Assembly: GCA_022601345.1 (NCBI GenBank)
Contig: JAJACU010000027.1
Location: forward strand, 1 to 48,472
DNA from: Chlamydiota bacterium
GTDB taxonomy: Bacteria; Chlamydiota; Chlamydiia; Chlamydiales; JAAZZY01
DNA length: 48,472 bases
Direction of reading: 5' to 3'
Shown here: one piece after another, positions 23,437-31,954 of the stretch
Numbering within the stretch: the stretch's first letter is position 1
How the letters are laid out: every line of letters starts with the position of its first letter
Translations under genes and position numbers: made by a program
Notes under the pieces: model-generated
The model's input: only the letters and a program-made list of their open reading frames with translations
Told to the model about the DNA's origin: nothing
Databases searched by the model: none

Positions 23437-24717
23437 ATGAAAAATCAGGAAATAAAACTAACCAAAGTACAATCTCATATTATAAAAGTTGTTACCTATG
23501 GTGGCATACTAGAGTGGTATGATATATATTCTTTTATCTATTTAGCTCCGCTGCTTGGTAAGTTGTTTTTTCAGCCAGGTTCCCCTATAAAGAATCTGCT
23601 CAATGCTTTTTTACTCTTTGGAACAGGCTTTCTTTCTCGTCCGTTTGGGGCAATTCTGATGGGAAGAATTGGAGACTTGATTGGCAGGAAAAGTGCTTTT
23701 ATATATTCAATTGTAATCATGACAATTCCTACTTTTTTTATGGGGTGTCTTCCAACATACCAATCAATTGGAATTTGGGCTCCTATATTATTCTACCTCC
23801 TACGATTAATCCAATCCATACCTGCTTCGGGTGAGATTCCCGGAACTATTTGCTTTCTTTATGAAAACAGCCATAAATCGAATGTAAATTTCGTAACTAG
23901 CTGGACTTTTGTTGGAAATCAACTTGGAGCCATCGTTGCTCTTTCTGAAGCTTTTATTCAAGAGAGTTTTCTTTCAGAAAAATTTATGTTAACCTGGGGT
24001 TGGAGGATTACTTTTTGGTCAGGAGGAATATTAGGTCTAGTAGGCATATATTTAAGAAAAACTCTAACAGAAACACCAATTTTTAAAGATCTTCAGAGTC
24101 ACCATAAAACAGATAAAGAAACTGTTAAACAAGTCATTGCCAATCATAAGAAAACGCTCCTCTTAGGTACTTTGTTTGGACTTTCTTTAGGAGTTGTGTT
24201 CTTCTTATTTGCAACATATATTCCTAGTTTTATAGAAGAGACTGTCGATCTGCGTTCTGGACACTTTATTCTTGTTATGATTGGCTTAATTCTCTTTATG
24301 ACAGTATTAATCCCCATTTTTGGCTATATTGCAGATAAACGAAGTAACAAATCAATTTTGTACTTCAGTTTTATCTTTTTGATCTGTCTAATCCCGTTTC
24401 TTTATAAAAGTGCAAATAATAACAACATTACCATGCTAGCTATCATAGGAATTTTGTTAGCTGTTCCTATTGCCGGGTTGTCTGCTACCTATCCCTATTG
24501 GGTAGCATACATATATCAACCAAAATATCGATACACGGCCCTAGGGTTAGCGTTTAATTTCGCAAGTTTAATAGGTAGTCTATCCCCAGCAATTGCAATA
24601 TTTATGCTGGAAAAATCTAGAAAAAATGGAGAATTTAGTTTGTTTGTTCTTGTCTGTGCAGTAATTTCAATATTTGCATTTTTACTATTCAAGAAAAGAA
24701 AAGAAAGAATGTCCTAA
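23437..24717 (+). CDS. MFS transporter of the metabolite:H+ symporter (proline/betaine-like) type
   Basis: A 426-residue protein with 12 predicted membrane helices. The signature GGILEWYDIYSF in the first helix, GRIGDLIGRKSAF in the loop between helices 2 and 3, and RLIQSIPASGEIPGT in helix 4 are those of the metabolite:H+ symporter branch (ProP, ShiA, KgtP), which includes many transporters of intracellular bacteria. Substrate is not determined by sequence; osmolytes, amino acids or dicarboxylates are possible. It converges on and overlaps the methyltransferase gene by four bases. With the ammonia-lyase nearby, histidine or an aromatic amino acid is a candidate substrate, but this is only contextual. 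Confidence 0.92.
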   Translation: MKNQEIKLTKVQSHIIKVVTYGGILEWYDIYSFIYLAPLLGKLFFQPGSPIKNLLNAFLLFGTGFLSRPFGAILMGRIGDLIGRKSAFIYSIVIMTIPTFFMGCLPTYQSIGIWAPILFYLLRLIQSIPASGEIPGTICFLYENSHKSNVNFVTSWTFVGNQLGAIVALSEAFIQESFLSEKFMLTWGWRITFWSGGILGLVGIYLRKTLTETPIFKDLQSHHKTDKETVKQVIANHKKTLLLGTLFGLSLGVVFFLFATYIPSFIEETVDLRSGHFILVMIGLILFMTVLIPIFGYIADKRSNKSILYFSFIFLICLIPFLYKSANNNNITMLAIIGILLAVPIAGLSATYPYWVAYIYQPKYRYTALGLAFNFASLIGSLSPAIAIFMLEKSRKNGEFSLFVLVCAVISIFAFLLFKKRKERMS

Positions 24718-25514
24718 ATTTTTTTAGCTATAATATCTAATCTGGGAAACTTAAAAGCTACAGAACCATCTGCTCTAGGGGGTTCAATTTCTAGATACCT
24801 ATCAATAACGTTTTTAAAGAATTTTTTTCTATTAGCTGGAGCAATATAATTCAAAAATGGATACCATTGAAATATGTAATCCTCTAAGGAGGCCCTTGAA
24901 TCAAAAATCTTTTTATGATTTACTTCTCTAAATAGGCTAAATTCAAAACCTGAATCAGCTGTTACAGTTTTATAGGTTTTAATTTTTGAATACGGATACG
25001 GCTCTGTATAATTTATAAAAAAGTCTGACCAGTAAGGATGCTGAATCAATTCTTTAGTAGCTTGGTCTAAAGGGTCTGAAATGCCCAGAGGGATTGTAAA
25101 AATAATTGTTCCATTTTTTTTCAAAGTAGAATTTATATTGCTCATAAAAGGTGTAAAATCAGTTATCCAGTGCAATGAGAACGATGCAAAAACAATATCA
25201 AATTCATTATTGAACTCAATAATATTAGCATCTTTTTGCATAAAGGTAAGATTAGTATAGTCCTTACTAGAAAATTTTTCATTGGCAAACGAAATCATTT
25301 CATCAGAAAGATCTATTCCCAAGATCTTACCTTTCGGTATAAGTTTTGAAATTATAGATGTTATTTTGCCATCACCACAGCCAATGTCGAGTATGTGTTC
25401 GTGACCATCAAATTTAATCTCATTTAAGAGGTCTAAAGATGCCTCTAATTGAATTGAAGAGTGCTGATGATAATCATCGGCATCCCATTTCTGGTTTTGA
25501 TTTGGAGTATTCAT
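24714..25514 (-). CDS. SAM-dependent methyltransferase, trans-aconitate methyltransferase-like
   Basis: A 266-residue class I methyltransferase. Motif I is ILDIGCGDGKI (about 41-51), followed by LGIDLSDEMI, the DIVFASFSLHWI segment and LKKNGTIIFTIPLG. This order and the W-x-x-x-x-Y-x-x-H opening (KWDADDYHQHSS) are those of trans-aconitate 2-methyltransferase and BioC-like enzymes acting on small carboxylic acids. A gagga ribosome-binding site precedes ATG 25514. It lies in the same direction as, and just downstream of, the ammonia-lyase gene (84 bases apart), so the two may be co-transcribed; methylation of a urocanate- or cinnamate-like product is conceivable. Confidence 0.85.
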   Translation of the reverse strand: MNTPNQNQKWDADDYHQHSSIQLEASLDLLNEIKFDGHEHILDIGCGDGKITSIISKLIPKGKILGIDLSDEMISFANEKFSSKDYTNLTFMQKDANIIEFNNEFDIVFASFSLHWITDFTPFMSNINSTLKKNGTIIFTIPLGISDPLDQATKELIQHPYWSDFFINYTEPYPYSKIKTYKTVTADSGFEFSLFREVNHKKIFDSRASLEDYIFQWYPFLNYIAPANRKKFFKNVIDRYLEIEPPRADGSVAFKFPRLDIIAKKI

Positions 25515-25598
25515 ATTAAATATCCTCGAAGAGTTTATTTGAAGAGTTTATTTGCATCTATCTGCAGCTATTCAAGCGACAGACGGCTACATAGCCAA

Positions 25599-27218
25599 TC
25601 ATTCTAACATGGAAGGCAATCTGTTAACAATTTTTTCAGATCGTATCAATTTAAGATTTTCTTCAAACAGATTACTTAAACTCTCATCATCTGTTCTGGG
25701 GAATTCCATTTCCTCAGAAAGGAGAGAGAAAACATTTTCGGCAAATGAATCTGATTCAGTACTTTTATATTTCGACAAAGAATATGCTTGCAAAGCAGTT
25801 GTTAGATAGATAGCAAACAACTCTTCTAAATAACTAACCTGTTCAAGTAACTTTTGAGCCGCAGTTGCGGCATAACTTACAATGTCTTCTGATTCATTTC
25901 CACTTGTCAAATTCGTTGTGCCTACAGGTGCAGCTTTGTGACAAATTTTTTGGGTAAGCGCATTTGCAGTATATTGGGCAATCATAAACCCAGAATAAAG
26001 TCCTTCTTTTTCCTTCGAGTTAATCAAATAACAAGGGAGGGCACCTTTATTTCTGAAGGGATTAAGCATGTAAGTCATCTGTCTTTCAAGGGTTAGTGCT
26101 ATCTTAGCATTCTGTAATCTAATAATATCACAAGAAGTCGCAATATTTTCTCCATGAAAATTTCCCCCTGAAATTACACACCATGGAGAACCATTAAAAG
26201 TTATTTTTTCTAGACCTGATACTTCTGCTGAAATTTCATTACCCTTGAAAATTAAAGGGTTATCAGTAACCGCATTTAATTCTGCTTCAAGAATTTTCTC
26301 TTGTTCAAGAATCGTATAAAATCTAGGGCCAAGTATTTGTGGTAAACATCGAATACAATAATCATCTTGTTGATCACTATATTCTAGTAAGTCATTCTCA
26401 GGCAATATTTTACAAAGTATCTTTGCGAAATTAGATTGATGAGTGTTACCTCGGACATTATGCATAGATTGATAAAAAGCTGATTTATTTGTATTGACAG
26501 CAGTCAAAAAAAGACTCAGCATGGCTGGGAGATGGTTTAAACAGTTTTTGAGTCGCTTATAGGCTATGGCTGCATAGGATGTTAAAAATGAGGTGCCATT
26601 TATTAATGCTAATCCTTCCTTAGACTTAGGAAAAAATGGTGTGATCCCAGCGGATTTTAGTGCAGCATCTGCATCCATCTCTGTACCTTGATAGTTAACA
26701 AGAACTTTTTCACCCATCATTGCCATTCCCAGTCGCGAAAGAAAAGCAAGATCCCCGCTAGCACCTAAGGATCCTGTTTCAGGGACAAGAGGGATAATGT
26801 CTGAATTGAGCATTTGGATCAGAACTTCTATCCCTTCTTTGCTCATACCTGAGTTTCCCATAGATAAGGAATGGACCCTTAAAATCATAGCCCCCTTTAC
26901 AACTTCCATAGGCATATGATTTCCAACTGCAGCATCATGACTACGAATCAAATTTTTAGAAAGTTGTGACAATAATTTTTTTGGTATTATTTTATCTCTT
27001 AAATCAGCAAACCCAGTTGATAAACCGTATACTGTAATTTTTTGGTTAACAAGATAGTCAATAAAGTCCCTTGTTTCATCAAGTTTTTTTACTGTCACAT
27101 GGTCCAAATAGAAAGATGTTTTAACGTCATTGACTAAAGAGCAAAAATAATCTATTGAAAACATAGTGCTTTTCGATAGTTTTACTAAATTCGTATCTTT
27201 AGAAGATATCATTTCCAT
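25599..27218 (-). CDS. MIO-dependent aromatic/histidine ammonia-lyase family enzyme
   Basis: A 539-residue protein; ATG 27218 is chosen because taggag lies five bases before it. The cofactor-forming triad A-S-G is at 153-155 in GSLGASGDLAFLS, the catalytic tyrosine loop is VYGLSTGF (Y64), and GLALINGTSFLT and TSGNESEDIVS are conserved. The enzyme should carry the MIO prosthetic group and remove ammonia from an amino acid, or act as an aminomutase. The loop after STGF (ADLRDK) differs from the usual histidine ammonia-lyase form (GKL), so tyrosine, phenylalanine or an aminomutase reaction cannot be excluded. No hutU, hutI or hutG is nearby, which argues against a normal histidine-degradation operon. 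Confidence 0.9.
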   Translation of the reverse strand: MEMISSKDTNLVKLSKSTMFSIDYFCSLVNDVKTSFYLDHVTVKKLDETRDFIDYLVNQKITVYGLSTGFADLRDKIIPKKLLSQLSKNLIRSHDAAVGNHMPMEVVKGAMILRVHSLSMGNSGMSKEGIEVLIQMLNSDIIPLVPETGSLGASGDLAFLSRLGMAMMGEKVLVNYQGTEMDADAALKSAGITPFFPKSKEGLALINGTSFLTSYAAIAYKRLKNCLNHLPAMLSLFLTAVNTNKSAFYQSMHNVRGNTHQSNFAKILCKILPENDLLEYSDQQDDYCIRCLPQILGPRFYTILEQEKILEAELNAVTDNPLIFKGNEISAEVSGLEKITFNGSPWCVISGGNFHGENIATSCDIIRLQNAKIALTLERQMTYMLNPFRNKGALPCYLINSKEKEGLYSGFMIAQYTANALTQKICHKAAPVGTTNLTSGNESEDIVSYAATAAQKLLEQVSYLEELFAIYLTTALQAYSLSKYKSTESDSFAENVFSLLSEEMEFPRTDDESLSNLFEENLKLIRSEKIVNRLPSMLE

Positions 27219-27464
27219 AAAAACTCCTACATTCCAAAACAATTAATGGCTATAGTTTTGTTAAAAATTTAATTAAAAAATACACACTGGCATAATTTTA
27301 GTAATACAGTTAAGTTTATATCAAGGTAATATTAAGATGGTATAAAGAAAATAAGGTTTTTGCAGGAAACCTAGGTATAGTTTGATCCCCTAAGTTGTAA
27401 CGCGATTTTACTCTAAAATCATCCATTTTATCCAGATTTAAACTTTTGAGTATTACGTTATGAT
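27219..27464. other. Noncoding upstream region of the ammonia-lyase gene
   Basis: AT-rich sequence of about 245 bases with stop codons in all frames. It holds the presumed promoter of the ammonia-lyase gene on the minus strand, but no convincing -35/-10 pair was picked out. Nothing else is recognised. Confidence 0.5.
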
Positions 27465-27720
27465 AACAAAAATTTTAATCGGCCCAATCTTCCTGCATGA
27501 TGTGCAGCGGTGTTTTCACCTTCTTGTAGTAATTAGGGCGTTTTAAGTTATAGAAAAGCCTATAAGACTCAATCTTTTGCATAAAATATTTTCTAGAACG
27601 AAAGCTCGTTAAATTGAAAAATTCCCTCTCAATGGCGTCGTGAAAACTCTCTACATCTGCACTGCAGCAACCTGGAGGTATAAATTTTTGCTTTGCTCCA
27701 CAGGACTAATTTAGTAAAAG
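27465..27720 (-). mobile_element. Remnant of an insertion-sequence transposase (integrase-core type)
   Basis: On the minus strand the sequence encodes PPGCCSADVESFHDAIEREF, then FFNLTSFRSRKYFMQ and SYRLFYNLKRPNYYKKVKTP. The order (A-D-V-E-x-F-H-x-x-I-E-x-E-F, then a helix, then Y-N-x-x-R-P-N-x-x-K) is the C-terminal part of an rve/DDE transposase, with the E of the DDE triad in the IEREF helix. A stop codon precedes it and the catalytic N-terminal part is absent. No terminal inverted repeats were found. This is a dead fragment. Confidence 0.7.
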
Positions 27721-27759
27721 TCGCCCAGCCTTCTATTGTTCTGCATAACTGGGATTTAG

Positions 27760-27957
27760 CTTGAGTTGCTTGAACCTGTTTCCAGTATCTAAAGTTAACT
27801 TTTCAAAAATACCCACCAAGGCTTTGGATCTTCTAGTAGCTAAGCCTGAAGCCGCATAGGTAATATTGAAACCTGCCTTAAAAGGTAAGCATTTTTTAGA
27901 ATGCCATAGGCTCCAGTTGCTAGAGCGGTGAGGTTGATACCAATATGTGTAAATTTG
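27760..27957 (-). pseudogene. Unidentified degenerate coding remnant
   Basis: Short runs of plausible protein can be read on the minus strand (THIGINLTALATGAYGILKNA, then in another frame ASGLATRRSKALVGIFEKL) separated by frame changes. They look like pieces of one decayed gene with a small hydrophobic segment. No family is recognised and no open frame of useful length remains. Confidence 0.3.
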
Positions 27958-27984
27958 CGTGCTGACAAATAGGCAGTATCATAA

Positions 27985-28237
27985 GGATCTACTCCAAGAG
28001 TTTTTTGGATCTAGAACTTATGGAGCAACTTCTGCGAACCGACTTTATAAATTTTATGATGGATCTATGATAGCACTTACAGAGAGTTATTTCTTTGATA
28101 AAAGAAAAAATATTTATAAAGATGGGATTGTTCCAGATGTATCATCTGGATCAGATAAATCTGGAGAGAATGCTTTAGAAATATCCAAAAGCTGGTTAAA
28201 TAACCATAAATCCAACCTACCTTTGTTTTTACAATGA
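27985..28237 (+). pseudogene. C-terminal fragment of an S41 (tail-specific) protease
   Basis: The frame encodes FFGSRTYGATSANRLY, KFYDGSMIALTESYFFD, then KNIYKDGIVPDV, followed by ~30 charged residues and a stop. This matches the end of S41 peptidases (G-x-x-T-x-G-x-T-x-A-N, D-G-S-x-x-x-L-T, I-x-P-D), downstream of the catalytic serine, which is not present. The nominal start at 27959 falls in noncoding-looking sequence, so the rest of the gene has been lost. It sits beside the transposase remnant in a decayed tract. Confidence 0.6.
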
Positions 28238-28318
28238 TAAAAATGTTTGTTTCAAATTTTTTTAGCAAATTTTGAAGGAAAATATGACACTTCAACTTTG
28301 CAGTGAGATTAAAATTAC

Positions 28319-28984
28319 TTAATCTTTTTTGAATATAGCTAGGATGTGCCATTGAAGTATTTCTTCATGGATTTGAGTATATCCCAGTGCTTCTACTTTC
28401 TCTTTTAGCTGCTCTGGTAGAAAAGAGTAATGAGTTAGTCCTTTTTCAGGGCCGTCTTGAGGTACATGAGTCTGTTTGTCTATGAATCGTAGGGTACAGG
28501 GAATGCCACCATGAAGGTCTTCATATAGGCCATCTCCAAGATCTTTGAGATTAAAGGAATTGAAGTTCGCTACCTTCACAACAAATAGGGCTCCATTCTT
28601 TAGAACTCTTGTGACCTCTGCAAAAAGCTCCTCTATCTTTGACAAAACGTTGTGGTTCAATGATTGGAATGCAATGACTGCATCCAGTGACTTGCTCTCA
28701 AATGGTAGTGCCTGGTACATATCCTGTTCAAGAGTGTGAACAGGTACTCGAACTGCTTGCGCCTGTTCCTTTGTCCTTTCAATGCCTTTTTTGGAGACTT
28801 CCAATGCATGTACGGTTTTACCTCGCATCGCTAAAGATACGGCAATGGTCCCATCACCAGAGCCAAGGTCAAGGATTGTTTGAACTTTCTCATGCTCGAA
28901 AAGCTCCAGCATCTTTTGAGGGATATCTGCTTTCAAATGCTCATCAACACTTTTCCCTTCCCATACGGCATCATAGTGTTCCAT
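28319..28984 (-). CDS. SAM-dependent methyltransferase (class I)
   Basis: ATG 28984 gives a 221-residue protein beginning MEHYDAVWEGKSVDEHL, typical for this family; the frame is open further upstream but the extra residues are unlike the family and a gagg site lies before 28984. Motif I is TILDLGSGDGTIAVSLA, followed by VHALEVSKKGIERTKEQA, a LEQDMYQALPFESKSLDAVIA segment and VTRVLKNGALFVVKV. Substrate is unknown; the resemblance is to ubiquinone/tellurite-resistance-like small-molecule methyltransferases. It stands alone on the minus strand between decayed tracts. Confidence 0.85.
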   Translation of the reverse strand: MEHYDAVWEGKSVDEHLKADIPQKMLELFEHEKVQTILDLGSGDGTIAVSLAMRGKTVHALEVSKKGIERTKEQAQAVRVPVHTLEQDMYQALPFESKSLDAVIAFQSLNHNVLSKIEELFAEVTRVLKNGALFVVKVANFNSFNLKDLGDGLYEDLHGGIPCTLRFIDKQTHVPQDGPEKGLTHYSFLPEQLKEKVEALGYTQIHEEILQWHILAIFKKD

Positions 28985-29171
28985 ATGTATTGCAAACCTC
29001 AAGTCCAACAAAAAACAGGAAATTGTATTGGAACGTTGAAGAAAAATCAAGATATTTTCTCTTCTTGTTGAATACAATTATCTAGTCCGATACCAAAACC
29101 AAAAAAATAGCTTTAAATCAGCTAGTAAGCTTATTATCTTATGCGTTTTAACCTTAACAAGGAGTTTAGAG

Positions 29172-29534
29172 ATGCAAGTTTCTCTTCAACAACCTAGTTT
29201 GAATTCAATAGGAAATTTCACTAAAAACAATTTTCAGTCAGTTAGTGCTGAGTTAGAAGAGCATTGTAAAAAACAATATCTAAGCAATGCCGTTTTTCAC
29301 TTTCCTTTTGAAGAAAAGATCTATGCAGTAAGAATCATAGCGAACCCAAACTTTGAATCAATTAACATGGGTAATTTTTCTACTACAAACTTTCCAATAA
29401 TAATTGCACCTAAGGGGCCTTTTCCAGAAGAATTACAAAATCATATTAAAAGCTTAGTAGGAACAAATAAAATACTTTATGCTGGCGGTACAATTAATGG
29501 CCAAAGTGGATACAACCTTTTTGAAAACGTTTAA
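29172..29534 (+). CDS. Small protein of unknown function
   Basis: A 120-residue soluble protein with a good ribosome-binding site (aaggag, nine bases before the ATG). The N-terminal 25 residues are Gln/Ser/Asn-rich. The remainder alternates strands and helices (IYAVRIIANPNF, NFPIIIAPKGPFPEEL, KILYAGGTINGQSGY). No signal peptide, membrane segment or known motif is seen. It is bounded on both sides by decayed sequence, and no partner gene is evident. The strong start and intact frame support a real gene. Confidence 0.6.
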   Translation: MQVSLQQPSLNSIGNFTKNNFQSVSAELEEHCKKQYLSNAVFHFPFEEKIYAVRIIANPNFESINMGNFSTTNFPIIIAPKGPFPEELQNHIKSLVGTNKILYAGGTINGQSGYNLFENV

Positions 29535-30035
29535 TTAGGACATATGTGTATATCTGTCCACTATTTACACAAGTTATGTAATGTGAGTTGTTTTTTAGGC
29601 ATACTCTGAAAGGTGTGTGTTTGGTATCCTCAAGCAGCTGTAAATACTATGCATACTTTAACAGTCAGCGTACCTTTTCTGCCCATTGAGCTTTAAACCC
29701 TATTCCTCAGTGCGTCTATTTTTTTGAATATTTATTGATCGGATTTGACTCAGTTGATGAAGTCAACAACACCAAAATACTGCTAAATATGAACAGCTTA
29801 TGAAAAATTTCTTAAACAGATTTAAAGAAATTAGAATTGTAAATTGGTAAGGCTTATCTGAATCAATTAGAGATGTAAGCTACACAGACACCCGTTATCC
29901 CATCGGCATTCTAGGGAGCCCTGCAGGTGGAACAAAAGAGGAGAGGCAGAATCTAGCCTGGCTGGAATTATGAAAGTAATTTCATAAATTTGGATGGAGA
30001 GGAGCAAAAGAAACATATAGGCCAAAAAGATAATG
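29535..30035. other. Gene-free tract with a possible DinB-like remnant
   Basis: Five hundred bases without an intact gene. On the plus strand from about 29857 to 29973 the sequence reads SIRDVSYTDTRYPIGILGS and then AGGTKEERQNLAWLEL before a stop; the R-Y-P-I-G element recalls DinB/YfiT-type proteins (D-x-R-Y-P-I-G). The frame is closed just upstream. The match is short, so it is only a possible pseudogene. Nothing else was recognised. Confidence 0.3.
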
Positions 30036-30716
30036 CTAATTTGCATTAATTGTTGTTCCTGAATCAGATGGTTGAACTTTTAGTAGCTTTGAATAAATGG
30101 CATTAGCAATTTCAGAAGGTAGGCTTCCTTGCTTGTAAACTTCTTTTGAAGAGCAGAGCTCAAGCATCCCAGTTTGCATTATACCCGGATCGATTGCCAA
30201 CGTAATAATGTTTGATGGAAGTTCTTTTGCTAAAGATTGAGTCAAGCCTTCTAAAGCAAATTTACTTGCGCAATAAGGGCCGACATTGGCTTCTCCATGT
30301 GCTCCCCAATAAGAGCTTATATTGGCAACAATGGCTTTGTTTTTAAGCATGCAGGGTATGAAAGATTTAATAATATTGAATGGACCAGTCAGGTTCACAT
30401 TAATTACAGAAGTAAATTCTTCATGAGAAGTGTTCCAGAGCTTCTCAGGATTATTAATAATGGAGGCATTATTAATAATGAGATCCGGTATACCATGTGA
30501 TAGGTGGACTTCTTCTTGCCAAAGCTTTACAGACGAAGGGACAGTAACATCTAGGGCTTTTAAAAAGTGTCTCGAATCATATGAGAGCTTTAGCTGATCT
30601 ATAACATGTTGAGATCTGCCACAGCCGATTATTGTCCATCCATGCTTGTCATAGGTTTCTAAAAGTGCTCTACCAAGCCCTTTGGTAATGCCTGTGATTA
30701 AAACTAACTTGTTCAC
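30036..30716 (-). CDS. Short-chain dehydrogenase/reductase
   Basis: A 226-residue classical SDR. The NAD(P) loop is TGITKGLG (8-15), NNAS is at 82-85, the catalytic serine is in ISSYWG (134-135), and Y148-x3-K152 completes the active site. GTG start at 30716 with a gaggg site upstream. The protein is complete and should be an active oxidoreductase; the substrate is unknown. It stands alone, convergent with nothing functional, and upstream of a divergent short intergenic region. Confidence 0.93.
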   Translation of the reverse strand: MNKLVLITGITKGLGRALLETYDKHGWTIIGCGRSQHVIDQLKLSYDSRHFLKALDVTVPSSVKLWQEEVHLSHGIPDLIINNASIINNPEKLWNTSHEEFTSVINVNLTGPFNIIKSFIPCMLKNKAIVANISSYWGAHGEANVGPYCASKFALEGLTQSLAKELPSNIITLAIDPGIMQTGMLELCSSKEVYKQGSLPSEIANAIYSKLLKVQPSDSGTTINAN

Positions 30717-30806
30717 TCAAACCCTCAATATTATTTGCTAACGCTAGTATACATTAGAGAATGTAAAAATCTTTATAGAAGATATTAGTTTTCGTGGGTA
30801 GGTAAA

Positions 30807-31157
30807 TCAATTTTTTTGATGGGGGATTTTTTCTATAATTTCTTTGACCACTAGATCGCATGTTTTTCTGATTACTTCTGTCCTATAGTTATCACAGCAT
30901 TTGGCATCATTTACATGTTCAAAATAACAATAAAGTTTGTATCGCTTGCGGTTCAATTCATTAATAATAAATGATGCAGCTTTAAATACAGGGTTTTTTC
31001 TAGCGTCACTTTTCCAAGAGAGCCCACTTTCTTTTGCTTTATTGTAATTTTTATACTCATTGAAAAAACTTTTGTGCCCTAAGCAAACTTGAACTTCTTC
31101 AATCTCTGTCAAAAGAAGAGGTCTTGATAGAATTTCTAAGGCGCTTGTTGATGCCAT
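30807..31157 (-). CDS. Small protein with aromatic/DN-C motif, divergent from the second toxin locus
   Basis: A 116-residue soluble protein of unknown family. Its C-terminal half has KLYCYFEHVNDAKCCDNY, the same pattern of aromatic strand, H-V, N-D and cysteine as in the small proteins at 4456 and 4817 and in its divergent neighbour at 31243. A lysine-rich end follows (IIEKIPHQKN). As at the first toxin locus, it is transcribed away from an accessory-toxin-immunity run, 85 bases apart. A role as adaptor or regulator of the locus is inferred from this repeated layout. Confidence 0.6.
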   Translation of the reverse strand: MASTSALEILSRPLLLTEIEEVQVCLGHKSFFNEYKNYNKAKESGLSWKSDARKNPVFKAASFIINELNRKRYKLYCYFEHVNDAKCCDNYRTEVIRKTCDLVVKEIIEKIPHQKN

Positions 31158-31242
31158 TGGTAAAACTCATCTTTAAAATTTCTTTACACAATTCTAAAGC
31201 TCCTCGTAAGATTTTAGCAATCAATAATCATATGGTTTGACT

Positions 31243-31950
31243 ATGAATGCATCTATATCTCCTTATACATCCAATGAAACAGCACTTGATCTTTTTGACC
31301 TTCCATCAAGTGAGCCCTTTGCTAAAGATATTCAAAATGATCCGGAATTATACTTTTATTTGGTGGCTTTTATAAAAGCAGCACCCTCTCAACTCCAAAA
31401 GATAGATGAGCTATACTTCTATGAAAAACTCGAGATGGGGGATCTTCTAGAAGCGGTCGCAGAAGGACCTACTCGAGTAACTATTGAGCAAGCAAAGCAG
31501 ATGGTGAAAAGCCTGGCTAAATGTTCCTTTTTTAAAGAGGAAAAATATACTCTACATAAGGTTTGTAAGGGTCATTTTGATGAAATAGCAAAGAGGAGGC
31601 AGCCTTTTAGAAATGCAGAGCATGTGGATAAAGTTGAACAGAAAATTTTACATGAGTGGCAGGAAAAAAAAGAAATAAAGTCAGATTCGATTCAGATAAA
31701 ACAGATCATAGCTAGAAATTTATTTTGGACTAGAAGATTTTGTGATTTTTATATCAGCTATACTCACGTAGACAATTATCTAGGGTGTTCTTTTCCTAGT
31801 GTGAAAAAATGGTCTACTCACAACCGCTCCTTTTCATCTGTGGTTGAACAGTTTGAAAATAAAGTTAAAAATAGCCATTTAAATGGAAACTTAGAATGGA
31901 GTAAATTAGCAGAACGTGTCTTTGGAAATAACATAATTTTTGCATGGTAA
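31243..31950 (+). CDS. Accessory protein preceding the second toxin-type gene
   Basis: A protein of about 235 residues, starting at ATG 31243 (a TTG six bases upstream is less likely). The N-terminal half is acidic and helical; the C-terminal third has FYISYTHVDNYLGCSFPS, the aromatic/DN-C motif shared with the small proteins at 4456, 4817 and 30807. No signal peptide, membrane segment or named domain is visible. It ends four bases before the next gene. By position it corresponds to the accessory gene at 4817-5377. Confidence 0.65.
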   Translation: MNASISPYTSNETALDLFDLPSSEPFAKDIQNDPELYFYLVAFIKAAPSQLQKIDELYFYEKLEMGDLLEAVAEGPTRVTIEQAKQMVKSLAKCSFFKEEKYTLHKVCKGHFDEIAKRRQPFRNAEHVDKVEQKILHEWQEKKEIKSDSIQIKQIIARNLFWTRRFCDFYISYTHVDNYLGCSFPSVKKWSTHNRSFSSVVEQFENKVKNSHLNGNLEWSKLAERVFGNNIIFAW

Positions 31951-31954
31951 AACA

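Noticed and set aside
25599-27218. Assignment as hutH
   Set aside because: The MIO family is certain, but the loop after STGF differs from typical histidine ammonia-lyases and no other hut gene is present, so no gene symbol was given.
28687-29085. Plus-strand frame of 132 codons opposite the methyltransferase
   Set aside because: The minus strand carries clear class I methyltransferase motifs; the plus-strand product has no recognisable features.
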